Source: Plesiocystis pacifica SIR-1
GTDB lineage: Bacteria; Myxococcota_A; Polyangia; Nannocystales; Nannocystaceae
DNA length: 64,000 bases
Direction: 5' to 3'
Assembly: GCF_000170895.1 (NCBI RefSeq)
Contig: NZ_ABCS01000001.1
Span: forward strand, 124,001 to 188,000
The notes under the pieces were generated by a model. The model saw nothing but the letters and a program-made list of their open reading frames with translations, made no database searches and was not told the origin of the DNA. This document shows, piece after piece, positions 38,083 through 45,655 of this stretch (the stretch's first letter is position 1; every line of letters starts with the position of its first letter). A program made the translations under genes and the position numbers.

Positions 38083-38784
38083 ATGGAAATCGCCGACTTC
38101 GACCGTCGCCTCGAGCGGCTGACCGATACCCTCGCGCGCATGCTCGACGGGGAGTTCGAGGACCTGGGTGACGTCACGGCGCCGCCCGAGGACCCGCTCG
38201 GGCGCATCGAGGAGACCGTCCGGGACCTGGTCCTCGATGCCAAGACCGCCGCCTTGGCGCAGCGCGAGAAGGAGGCGGCGCTGGTGCTCCAGCACGAACA
38301 GCTCGTCGAGCGTAGAGCCGTCCTCGATGAGCAGCGCCGGCGCATCGAGGCGCAAGAGCGCGAGCTCGCCAAGCGGGCCGCGACCATCGAGGCGCAGGCC
38401 TCGGCGATCCGCGAGCTGTCGACGCCGATCCTCGAGCTGTGGCGCGACGTGCTGGTGCTGCCGATCATCGGGAGCATCCACGAGGAGCGGGCGGTGCAGA
38501 TCACCGAGGCGCTGCTCGGGACCATCGCCGCGCGCAAGACCCGGTGGGTGATCATCGACGTCACCGGGGTCGACGTGGTCGACACCCAGACCGCCGATCA
38601 CCTGGTCCGGGTGGTCCGCTCGGCGGCGCTGCTCGGGACCTCGTGCATGTTGACCGGGCTGCGCCCGAGCGTGGCGCAGACCCTGGTCAGCCTCGGCGTG
38701 TCCCTGGACGCCGTGCACGTCGAGCGCAACCTCGAGCGGGCGCTGCTGCGGCTGCGCCTGGGCGAGCCGGAGGCGCGGGCGTGA
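38083..38784 (+). CDS. RsbR-like STAS-domain protein
   Basis: 233 residues. The N-terminal ~60 residues are acidic; a coiled coil (about 55-110: AQREKEAALVLQHEQLVERRAVLDEQRRRIEAQERELAKRA) follows. The C-terminal STAS domain (STPILELWRDVLVLPIIGSIHEERAVQITEALLG...VIIDVTGVDVVDTQTADHLVRVVRSAALLG) has the Asp-Thr-Gln-Thr context where the phosphorylated Ser/Thr of RsbR/RsbS sits. Such proteins form stressosome-like complexes and pass stress signals to downstream switch proteins. No serine kinase or phosphatase partner is adjacent; the next gene overlaps it by four bases and may be its partner. Confidence 0.78.
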   Translation: MEIADFDRRLERLTDTLARMLDGEFEDLGDVTAPPEDPLGRIEETVRDLVLDAKTAALAQREKEAALVLQHEQLVERRAVLDEQRRRIEAQERELAKRAATIEAQASAIRELSTPILELWRDVLVLPIIGSIHEERAVQITEALLGTIAARKTRWVIIDVTGVDVVDTQTADHLVRVVRSAALLGTSCMLTGLRPSVAQTLVSLGVSLDAVHVERNLERALLRLRLGEPEARA

Positions 38785-39548
38785 GCGAGGAAGGGGCGTT
38801 GGGTCTCGAGGCCCTGGGGACGCGCCGGGCTCGCATGGCCCTCGAGCGCCGGGTCCAGCGAGCGATGCAGGGGGCGGCGAGCCTCGAGCAGGCCGCGCAG
38901 CGCTACGTCGAGGCCGTGCGCGCCGAGCTCGGCGACGCCGTCGCGCTGGTCCGGGCCTTTGCGACGGTCGAGTACGGCGCGCTGCCCCAGGCGCACCGCG
39001 CCTTCGTGGCCGGGCTGTGCGCCAAGCAGGATCAGCGCGCGCTCCTGCGCGAGGACACCCTGATCCTCACGCTCATGGGCAGCGCTGGCATGGAGCCGGC
39101 GTGGGGCAGCCCGCGGACCTCCGAGGGGCACCTGGGCATCCCGCTGCTGTCGAGCGCCTTCCTGGGCCGCATCCCGATGATCGCCGCGATGCTGACGGAG
39201 CTCGGCATCGAGCTCGAGGGCTTCGACCGGCCCGGGGACATCATCGTCGGCCAGACCTTCGGCGTGCACAGCGGGGTGTTTCACGTCGGCGACGCGGCCA
39301 CGACCGTCGACGACGAGGGCCGCAAGGTCATCGGCGCCCAGGACTTCGTGGCGCGCTACGGCATCCGCAGCGTGTTCGGGGTCGGGGGCGGCTACGTGGG
39401 CACGCCGGTCTACCTGACCTTGATCTGGTTTTGCCGCGAGGTCGCGGGCGCCGAGCTGGCCGAGGCCTGCCGCACCCACGTCGATCGCTTCAAGGCCGAG
39501 ACCACCGCGCAGGTCCAGGCGGGGCGGCTGTTCTCGACGGAGCCCTGA
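38781..39548 (+). CDS. conserved hypothetical protein coupled to the STAS protein
   Basis: 255 residues starting at a GTG that overlaps the STAS stop by four bases (GTGA). The sequence LVRAFATVEYGALPQAHRAFVAGLCAKQD, then LTLMGSAGMEPAWGSPRTSEGHLGIPLLSSAFLGRIPMIAAML, and GQTFGVHSGVFHVGDAATTVDDEGRKVIGAQDF resembles a GAF-like or redox-sensor fold, but I cannot assign a family. It is soluble, with no signal peptide. Tight coupling to an RsbR-like protein suggests that it senses a signal and passes it on. Confidence 0.6.
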   Translation: MSEEGALGLEALGTRRARMALERRVQRAMQGAASLEQAAQRYVEAVRAELGDAVALVRAFATVEYGALPQAHRAFVAGLCAKQDQRALLREDTLILTLMGSAGMEPAWGSPRTSEGHLGIPLLSSAFLGRIPMIAAMLTELGIELEGFDRPGDIIVGQTFGVHSGVFHVGDAATTVDDEGRKVIGAQDFVARYGIRSVFGVGGGYVGTPVYLTLIWFCREVAGAELAEACRTHVDRFKAETTAQVQAGRLFSTEP

Positions 39549-39619
39549 AGCGCAGGCCCTCGCAGGCCCGGAGCGCGGAGCACCGACGCGAGCGCGGCCA
39601 ACAGGGTCCTCCAACGGGT

Positions 39620-39639
39620 CCTCGCCCCTGGGGGCGAGG
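39620..39639. terminator. CCTCGCCCC/GGGGCGAGG hairpin
   Basis: A perfect 9-bp stem with a TG loop, placed between the convergent STAS-operon and DsbA-like genes. No T-run. Confidence 0.5.
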
Positions 39640-39690
39640 CGGCGCAGCTGTGGCTGCGACGGGACCGCATCGCTCTGACGAGCTTCCTCG

Positions 39691-40335
39691 TTAGGGCTGG
39701 CCCTCGAGCAGCTCGCGCAGGACCTCGACGGGCTGGGCCCCGACCACGCCCCGACCCTCGCTGACGTAGGTCGGCACGCTGCGGACGCCCGCTTGCATGG
39801 CGACGCGCCAGGCCTGCTCCCGGGCGGTGATGAACTCGCCGGCTTCGAGGGCGGCCCGGGCCGCGTCGGCGTCGAGGCCGGCCTCGGCGGCGATCTGGGC
39901 GAGCACCCCGAGGTCGTGGACGTCGAGGTTCTCGACCTGGTAGGCGCGGAACAGGCGGTCGTGGAGGGCGTCGAGCTGCTCGGGAGTGCCCGTGGCCTCG
40001 GCCCACAGCGCGAGCTCCTGGGCGCGGCTGGTGTTGAACTGGCGGCGACCCTCGAGCGCGGCGGGGTACTCGAGGCCCTCGGCCGCCATCATCGGGGCGA
40101 GGCGTGCCATGGCGGCCTCGACGTCGAGGCCGCGGGCGCGCAGGTGCGCGACGATGTCCCGGCCGCCCGGGGTCGTCGGCGTGTCCGGGCTGAGGGGGAA
40201 GGGGAGGAGCTTCGTCGTTCGCCCACGCGCCGCCTCGCTGCCGCCCTCGGCGATGGCCCGGGACAGCCGAGCCCGACCCAGGTAGCACCACGGGCAGGCG
40301 TAGTCGCTGAACATGATGACGGGCTCGTCGGGCAT
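39691..40335 (-). CDS. DsbA-family (FrnE-like) thiol-disulfide oxidoreductase
   Basis: About 214 residues. The thioredoxin-fold active site is FSDYACPWCYLGRARL (CPWC), with the large helical insertion of the FrnE/2-hydroxychromene group (EGRRQFNTSRAQELALWAEA, DALHDRLFRAYQVENLDVHD) and the cis-Pro loop GVRSVPTYV. No signal peptide, so it is probably cytosolic and helps with stress-linked dithiol chemistry. The ATG at 40335 is favoured by TATCAT seven bases upstream; an in-frame ATG at 40344 would add three residues. The DUF971 gene is upstream on the same strand. Confidence 0.82.
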   Translation of the reverse strand: MPDEPVIMFSDYACPWCYLGRARLSRAIAEGGSEAARGRTTKLLPFPLSPDTPTTPGGRDIVAHLRARGLDVEAAMARLAPMMAAEGLEYPAALEGRRQFNTSRAQELALWAEATGTPEQLDALHDRLFRAYQVENLDVHDLGVLAQIAAEAGLDADAARAALEAGEFITAREQAWRVAMQAGVRSVPTYVSEGRGVVGAQPVEVLRELLEGQP

Positions 40336-40342
40336 GGCGACC

Positions 40343-40348
40343 ATGATA
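40343..40348 (-). promoter_or_regulatory. -10-like TATCAT
   Basis: GC-TATCAT, 7 nt before the ATG at 40335. Confidence 0.45.
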
Positions 40349-40405
40349 GCCCTGGGCGCGCTCGTGTGAGTTTGGTCTGCCCGCTCGGGGAGGTCTCGCA
40401 GCCTG

Positions 40406-40759
40406 CTATTCGGGGGAGTAGACGCCGTTGACGAAGCGGCCCGTCTTGGGGCCCTCGGGCGGCGCCTCGTAGCGGATCTTCGCCAGCCACGACCAGGAGT
40501 AGATGCCGTCGTCGTGCCCGTCGGCGAAGCGGATGCCGATGGCGTAGGCCCCAACTTCCCAGATGTCGGCGATCCGTGCCGGGGCCGCTTTGGCCGGCGC
40601 GGGCCGGTAGGCGATGGTGGTCGAGTGGCCCTGACAGCCCGCGCAGGGGCACCAGGCCCGAAGATAGGGCACCTCGAGCACGCTGGTGATCCCGTCCTCC
40701 CAGGTGATCGCCAGGCGGTTCTGGCTTGGGCTATGGGCAATGTCGACGGGGCGCGCCAT
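40406..40759 (-). CDS. DUF971-family protein
   Basis: 117 residues, typical for the family. LAITWEDGITSVLEVPYLRAWCPCAGCQGH carries the WCPCAxC Cys cluster, and VGAYAIGIRFADGHDDGIYSWSWL is the second signature. DUF971 is the N-terminal domain found in gamma-butyrobetaine hydroxylases and also occurs alone; stand-alone members are linked to iron-sulfur or Mrp/ApbC scaffold functions, with three Cys suited to metal binding. TACCAT sits six bases before the ATG. Confidence 0.82.
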   Translation of the reverse strand: MARPVDIAHSPSQNRLAITWEDGITSVLEVPYLRAWCPCAGCQGHSTTIAYRPAPAKAAPARIADIWEVGAYAIGIRFADGHDDGIYSWSWLAKIRYEAPPEGPKTGRFVNGVYSPE

Positions 40760-40765
40760 GGCGCG

Positions 40766-40771
40766 ATGGTA
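40766..40771 (-). promoter_or_regulatory. -10-like TACCAT
   Basis: GC-TACCAT, 6 nt before the ATG at 40759. Confidence 0.5.
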
Positions 40772-40946
40772 GCAGCGCGCCCACGTGGCGGTGGTGTTTC
40801 ACGGGGCGCGGGTTTTTTCGGTTCGCCTGAGACAAGCCGCGCGCTGGCGACACGGAGCTTGGAGGCCGAGCTCGCAGGCAGCGCTTGCCGACGCGCACTC
40901 GGCGTGCTGTGCTCGGCCCCGCACTGCCCAGCACTCAGGAGCGAGC

Positions 40947-41894
40947 GTGTATCTCATCGAGACCAAAGCGTTGACCAAGACCTACAAGGGGGGCGTCCAG
41001 GCCCTGCGCGGTATGGACCTGCAGGTCCCCGGCGGGTGCTGCTTCGGCCTGCTCGGGCCCAACGGCGCCGGCAAGTCGACCCTCGTCAAGATCCTGCTGT
41101 CGATCGTCCGGCCGACCTCCGGCTCGGCGACGCTGCGCGGCATCGACATCGGCAAGGCCGAGGCGCGCCGCGGCGTGGGCTACCTGCCCGAGGGTCACAA
41201 GTTCCCGCCCTACCTGACCGCCGAGGGCGTGTGCCGCTACTTCGGCGCGCTCGCGGGCATCACCGGCAAGGAGCTCGACCGCCAGGTGCACGAGAAGCTC
41301 GAGCTCGTCGGCCTCGGCGACTGGAAGGACACCAAGCTCAAGGGGCTGTCCAAGGGCATGGCCCAGCGCGTCGGCGTGGCCCAGGCGCTGGTCGGCGATC
41401 CGGGCATCATCTTCCTCGACGAGCCGACCGACGGCGTCGACCCGGTCGCGCGCCAGGGCCTGCGCTTCGTGATCCGCAAGGTCACGGAAAAGGGCGCGGT
41501 GGTGTTCATCAACTCCCACCTGCTCAGCGAGATCGAGCTGCTGTGCGACCAGGTGGCGATCGTCGACAAGGGCGAGATCCTGCGTCAGGGCACGGTCTCG
41601 GAGATCGTCGCCGGGGTCCAGGGCTCCAAGAACCTGGTCAAGTTCCACACCGACGAGCTGCCCGAGGAGCTGTGGTCGACGCTCGAAGAGCGCGGGGCCG
41701 AGCGCAAGCCCGACTCGCGCTTCGTCATCGAGATCCAAGAGGACGCCGAGATCTCTGGGCTCATCGACGAGCTGCGCGCGGCCGCGGTGATGATCTACGC
41801 CGTGGAGCCCCAGCGCATGAACCTCGAGGACGCCTTCATCGACCTCATCGGCGCCGACCGGGGACTCCAGGTCGAGAAGCGGGAGGTGGCCTGA
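40947..41894 (+). CDS. ABC-2 type transporter ATP-binding protein
   Basis: 315 residues. Walker A GPNGAGKST, Q-loop YLPEGHKFPP, signature LSKGMAQRVGVAQALV, Walker B IIFLDEPTDGVDP, and switch His in FINSHLLS are all intact. The C-terminal ~90 residues after the nucleotide-binding domain are the DUF4162-like extension seen in NatA/GldA-type exporters. GTG start with AGGAG Shine-Dalgarno. The permease gene overlaps the stop by one base (TGATG), so it is a two-gene exporter, with ATP hydrolysis by this subunit dimer in the cytoplasm. Substrate unknown. Confidence 0.88.
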   Translation: MYLIETKALTKTYKGGVQALRGMDLQVPGGCCFGLLGPNGAGKSTLVKILLSIVRPTSGSATLRGIDIGKAEARRGVGYLPEGHKFPPYLTAEGVCRYFGALAGITGKELDRQVHEKLELVGLGDWKDTKLKGLSKGMAQRVGVAQALVGDPGIIFLDEPTDGVDPVARQGLRFVIRKVTEKGAVVFINSHLLSEIELLCDQVAIVDKGEILRQGTVSEIVAGVQGSKNLVKFHTDELPEELWSTLEERGAERKPDSRFVIEIQEDAEISGLIDELRAAAVMIYAVEPQRMNLEDAFIDLIGADRGLQVEKREVA

Positions 41895-42880
41895 TGGGTC
41901 CCTTGATCGCCATCGTCGCCGACACCTGGCGGCAGTCGCGGCATCAGGTCGTGTTCATGCTGCTGCTGGTCATCCTGCTCGTGCTCTCGATCGTCCCGAC
42001 GGTCATCGCCAACCCGGTGACCTTGCCGGACGAGAACGGCGAGCAGGTCGAGCACGTCCGCCTGCTCAACTTCGAAGAGAGCGAGGTCCTGCTCGAGGGC
42101 ATGTGGGCCATGACCTACGCCCAGAGCATCATGCTCAACCGCGACGAGGACGACGAGGGCGAGCCCCTCGACCCCTTCAGCCCCGAGGGCCAGGCCCTGC
42201 AAGAGGAGATGGAGCGGATCGAGGAGCTGGTCGAGGACACGCCGCACAAGCAGCGCGCCGTCGAGGCGTTGATCTCGGCCGTCTCGGGCATGGTGTTCAC
42301 GATCAGCATGCTGCTGTTCATCGCCGCCGCGTCGGGCTACTTCCCCTCGATGCTCGACGCGGGCGCCATCGACATCGTGCTGGCCAAGCCCGTCGAGCGC
42401 TGGAAGGTCTACCTGGGCAAGTACCTCGGCGGCCTGGCCCTGTTCGCCTCGGCCCTGTTCGCCTGCTACACGCTGATGTTCCTCGGCCTGGGCATCCGCA
42501 CGGGGGTGTGGGCCATGGACGTGTTCCTGGTCATGCCCCTGCAGCTGCTCGCGGCCGCGACCTTGTTCGCCCTGCTGGCGCTCATCGGCGTGATCACGCG
42601 CAGCACCAACCTGTGCATGATCCTCGGCTTCGTCTACTACCTGGTCGTCGACTCCGTGCTCCAGATCCTGGCCATCATCCCCTTCGAGGTGGAGTGGCTG
42701 GAGACCGTGCAGAAGATCATCCGCTACGGCATCCCGAACTTCGGCATGCTCAAGACCGCGGCACAGATCTCGCCGATCAACGCCCCGGCCGTGCCCTGGG
42801 AGCAGGTCGGCGTGGCGGCGGTGTGGATCGTGCTGAGCACGGCGGTGGGCTACTGGCGGTTCCGCTCGACGGACTATTGA
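41894..42880 (+). CDS. ABC-2 type transporter permease
   Basis: 328 residues. The first membrane helix (VFMLLLVILLVLSIVPTVIA) is followed by a ~125-residue acidic extracytoplasmic loop (EEVLLEGMWAMTY...EEMERIEELVEDTPH style) and then about five helices (FTISMLLFIAAASGYFPSML, YLGGLALFASALFACYTLMFLGLG, LLAAATLFALLALIGVI, LGFVYYLVVDSVLQILAIIPF, VGVAAVWIVLSTAVGYW). The AGAIDIVLAKPVERWKVYLGKY stretch is the coupling region typical of ABC-2/NosY-like permeases. It pairs with the ATP-binding protein. Its TGA stop is also the first three bases of dispersed repeat copy 1. Confidence 0.85.
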   Translation: MGPLIAIVADTWRQSRHQVVFMLLLVILLVLSIVPTVIANPVTLPDENGEQVEHVRLLNFEESEVLLEGMWAMTYAQSIMLNRDEDDEGEPLDPFSPEGQALQEEMERIEELVEDTPHKQRAVEALISAVSGMVFTISMLLFIAAASGYFPSMLDAGAIDIVLAKPVERWKVYLGKYLGGLALFASALFACYTLMFLGLGIRTGVWAMDVFLVMPLQLLAAATLFALLALIGVITRSTNLCMILGFVYYLVVDSVLQILAIIPFEVEWLETVQKIIRYGIPNFGMLKTAAQISPINAPAVPWEQVGVAAVWIVLSTAVGYWRFRSTDY

Positions 42881-43033
42881 GCGCTGCTTTGCCCCCACAG
42901 CCGCCTGGAGACCGGGGGCGCTTCGTCGCTGTCCGCTCCTCCGCTTTGGCTTGGTGGGCAATGGGGCTCGTGCCTTGGAGAGGGCACGGGGTCGCCCCCG
43001 CTCGCGGGGGCGTGGATGGGTTCACGGTCTGTG
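42878..43033 (+). repeat. stop-codon-associated structured repeat, copy 1
   Basis: About 155 bp beginning at the permease stop, TGAGCGCTGCTTTGCCCCC. It can fold into at least three stems: GCCCCC with GGGGGC, CGTGCC with GGCACG, and the end hairpin CGCCCCCGC-TC-GCGGGGGCG. Homology with the copy at 45209 continues past that hairpin to GGTCTGTGA. Confidence 0.75.
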
Positions 43034-43162
43034 AGCGGGTCGGCCAGAACAAGGCGCGTCGCCTCGCGCCGGGCCTGGCGGCGAGATCGAGGAGCCGAAG
43101 CGAAGATGTATCGGGCATAGCTCGAGCTTCGGCGACAACGAGCCTCGCGGCCTTGAGCCCGC

Positions 43163-44125
43163 TCAGTCGTGGCGCTCGAGGTCCTGGGCGAAGGTCAGCT
43201 TGGCGAGCTCGCCGGGCCGAAACAGGGCCAGCTTTTGCTGCCGCTGGGCCATGCTGAAGTCGCCGGCGATGGCGGCCTGGGCGTGGCCCTGCATCTCGCC
43301 CGGGGTGTTGCCCGCGTAGCCCTGGACCGCGACGCTGTCGGAGCTGCTCGCGGTCCAGGAGCGTCGACACAGCGGCTTGCGGTCGGCGTCGAAGAAGGTC
43401 ACGTGGCCCCGGGCCGCGCCGCCCACGAAGTCCGCGCCGCTGAGGCTGGGGCCCGCAGCGCTGGCGGTGTGGTCGACCCCGATGACCGGGCTGTCGACCA
43501 TGGCCTGCATCACGGGCATGTAGATCGACAGCGAAGACCGGCCGAGGCCCGCGGTCAGGACGCCGAGCTGCTGGTCGCTGATCAGCAGGACCTCGGCGGG
43601 GCCTCCGAAGGCGCAGGTCGAGGGCACCATGGCGTCCTTGGACCCATCGAGCAGCGACTGGGCCATCGCCTGGGCGGAGTCCTTCACGGCCCGCAGCTCC
43701 TCGCTCAAGCGCTCCTGGCTGCGATCATCGACCGCGATCCGGATGTCGCCCAGCCCCGGGTCCTGCGAGAAGTGGAGGGAGAACAGCTGCTCTTTCGAGC
43801 CGAGCAAGAGCAGCACGTCCTCGGTCGGCGGCATCAAGCCGCTGACCATCGTGTCCTCGATGTCGACGACCTCGAGCCCGGACTCTTGTTCGTAGCGGGC
43901 GACGAGGGCCGGCACGCCGTCGCCCTCGTTGTGGATGAAGAACAGGTCAGGGTCCTCGTAGCCCCGGGTGCAGATGACCCCGCCGGACAGGGGCTCGACG
44001 GCCTCGAAGCCCGCCGGCGGGCTCGAGCGCTTCTCGAGCCCGCCGCAGTCCGGTTTGCAGCCCAGGCTCAGCGTGCAGGCGAGGGGGAGGGCCAGCTGCA
44101 GCGACAGGGTGGTCCAGCGAAACAC
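43163..44125 (-). CDS. lipoprotein of unknown function
   Basis: 320 residues. The signal peptide (VFRWTTLSLQLALPLACT) has lipobox LSLGC near residue 22, followed by a Cys-containing start of the mature protein (CKPDCGGLEKRSS). The central part (ALVARYEQESGLEVVDIEDTMVSGLMPPTEDVLLLLGSKEQLFSLHF) resembles a periplasmic solute-binding or hydrolase-like alpha/beta fold without recognisable active-site residues. A C-terminal stretch (GYAGNTPGEMQGHAQAAIAGDFSMAQRQQKLALFRPG) is Gln-rich. The GTG at 44125 is chosen for the signal peptide and for TATCCT five bases upstream. It runs divergently from the papain-like gene and is preceded on the other side by repeat copy 1. Confidence 0.65.
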   Translation of the reverse strand: MFRWTTLSLQLALPLACTLSLGCKPDCGGLEKRSSPPAGFEAVEPLSGGVICTRGYEDPDLFFIHNEGDGVPALVARYEQESGLEVVDIEDTMVSGLMPPTEDVLLLLGSKEQLFSLHFSQDPGLGDIRIAVDDRSQERLSEELRAVKDSAQAMAQSLLDGSKDAMVPSTCAFGGPAEVLLISDQQLGVLTAGLGRSSLSIYMPVMQAMVDSPVIGVDHTASAAGPSLSGADFVGGAARGHVTFFDADRKPLCRRSWTASSSDSVAVQGYAGNTPGEMQGHAQAAIAGDFSMAQRQQKLALFRPGELAKLTFAQDLERHD

Positions 44126-44130
44126 GGCAA

Positions 44131-44136
44131 AGGATA
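44131..44136 (-). promoter_or_regulatory. -10-like TATCCT
   Basis: TATCCT, 5 nt before the GTG at 44125; preceded by GG. Confidence 0.4.
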
Positions 44137-44242
44137 CCGAGGGCGCTCGTTGTTCTCCAGGTCGCGCAGGGCTGGGCCTGGCGAGGAGGAGGGGAAGAAG
44201 CATCAGGTTGACGCAGGCCTGCGCGGTTCGCACGATCGGTCC

Positions 44243-45211
44243 GTGTCAGACAAGGAAAAGAAACGTGGGGAGCGCAAGTTTGTGGTCGGGGCGCGGGTCG
44301 AGCTGCGCACGCGGACGCAGCCCGAGCACAACAACTGGACGCGCCACCTGAGCTTCAAGAACCACGACGGCGAGTACAAGCGCTGGAAGCTGGACTTCTC
44401 GCGCAAGTCGGACCGGCTCTACAGCGCTGAATTTCCCGACGGCTTCGAGGTCCTCAATAGCATGATCGAGCCCGGGGGGCGCAGCTATTGGGACTCGATG
44501 TACCTCGAGAACCGCGGCGGCCGGACGGAGCTACCCCTGGCGCACCTGCTCGTCGAGCTGCACTACGAAGACCCGGCCGGGAATTCTCCGCGGGACATGG
44601 ACCACTCGAAGATCCCGATCCTCGACGGGGCCATCACCAGCACCCTGCGCGCCGGCAACCACAAGGTCGCGCTCAACGGCCTCGCCCGGCGCTCGCGCTA
44701 CGCCTGGGCGGGGGTCGACAGCTCGCACAGCTCGCTGGTCCGGCGGGTCGCCCGGGATCTGGGCAAGTGCGGCAGCGACGGGCCCGGTGACGCCTTCGGC
44801 AAGAACTGCAAGTACGGCGGCGCGGTCAAGCTGCTGTGCAGTGAATTCGCGTCCTGGTACTACTACCAGGAGGACATCGAGATCGGCGGCGAGGACTTCC
44901 GCGACATCGTCGGGACCCAGAAGATGCACGACGCCTTCGTGGCGGCCGACCGCGCCTATCGCTGGCACAACGGGCGCAAGGCGTGGATCCACAAGCGCAC
45001 GGAGGCCGAGTACATCCCCAAGGCCGGCGACTTCCTCGAGCGCCGCGGCGCCGACGGAGATGCCGAGCACGCGATGATCATGCTGCGCTGGGACGCGGCC
45101 AATCGGGAGGCGATCGTGTTCAACGGGCCCTGGCCGGTGACGCTGCGCCGGGTCAAGGTGCACGAGGAAGAGATCGACAAGGGCAAGGACTACTGGGTCG
45201 GGCGAATTTGA
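44243..45211 (+). CDS. hypothetical protein with permuted papain-like (YiiX/NlpC-type) features
   Basis: 322 residues, basic and without signal peptide. In the second half, YGGAVKLLCSEFASWYYY has the Cys-Ser-Glu context of permuted NlpC/P60 (YiiX-like) enzymes, and EYIPKAGDFLERRGADGDAEHAMIMLRWD supplies a His in the expected later position. The first ~130 residues (FVVGARVELRTRTQPEHNNWTRHLSFKNHDGEYKRWKLDFSRKSDRLY) are unrecognised. If the Cys and His are catalytic, it would be an amidase or peptidase; this is inference. The GTG start has no clear ribosome site. Its TGA begins repeat copy 2. Confidence 0.5.
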   Translation: MSDKEKKRGERKFVVGARVELRTRTQPEHNNWTRHLSFKNHDGEYKRWKLDFSRKSDRLYSAEFPDGFEVLNSMIEPGGRSYWDSMYLENRGGRTELPLAHLLVELHYEDPAGNSPRDMDHSKIPILDGAITSTLRAGNHKVALNGLARRSRYAWAGVDSSHSSLVRRVARDLGKCGSDGPGDAFGKNCKYGGAVKLLCSEFASWYYYQEDIEIGGEDFRDIVGTQKMHDAFVAADRAYRWHNGRKAWIHKRTEAEYIPKAGDFLERRGADGDAEHAMIMLRWDAANREAIVFNGPWPVTLRRVKVHEEEIDKGKDYWVGRI

Positions 45212-45361
45212 GCGCTGTTTTGCCCCCACAGGCGCTTGGGACCGGGGGCGCTTGGTCGCTCCGCTCCTCCGCTGGGGTTGGTGGGCAATCGAGTTCGTGC
45301 CATTGAGAGGGCATGTGGTCGCCCCCGCAAGCGGGGGCGTAGATTCGTTGGCAGTCTCTGA
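45209..45361 (+). repeat. stop-codon-associated structured repeat, copy 2
   Basis: Starts TGAGCGCTGTTTTGCCCCC at the stop of the papain-like gene. It has the same stems as copy 1 with base changes that keep pairing: CGTGCC/GGCATG (G-T pair), and CGCCCCCGC-AA-GCGGGGGCG for the end hairpin. Confidence 0.75.
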
Positions 45362-45395
45362 TCCCGGCCCAGCGCGCGCAGCTCATCGACGACGT

Positions 45396-45508
45396 CTGAG
45401 TCGCGGACGTGGGGCAGGGAGGGCGTGGCGTCGTCCACGACGGCTAAAATAGACAGGGACTGTGAAAAGTTCACAGTCCCTGAGTCGCGGACGTGGGGCA
45501 GGGAGGGG
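45396..45508 (+). repeat. composite repeat: A unit, different 12-bp-arm palindrome, partial A unit
   Basis: Unit A (starts TGAGTCGCGGACG, ends GGCTAAAATAGACA) is followed by a perfect palindrome AGGGACTGTGAA-AAG-TTCACAGTCCCT at 45455-45481 and a second unit A that stops matching after about 28 bases. The palindrome shares no sequence with the one in the element at 5597-5752. Confidence 0.7.
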
Positions 45509-45655
45509 GCCCCGGCAGGGGGGGCGAGCTCGATTTCGATTTCAAACCCGCTCGCGTCGTTGCGACGTGATCGGGGTTGTTCGAGGGGCGGGCGTGCATC
45601 CTCGATCGAGGTGTGCTCTCTTGGTGTCTCGATTGCCTGGTTTGGAGGTGGAGAC

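Noticed and set aside
45350-45399. Remnant of a gene ending ...IPAQRAQLIDDV before the TGA at 45397
   Set aside because: Only ~17 codons, no upstream frame or homology visible; more likely chance next to the repeats.
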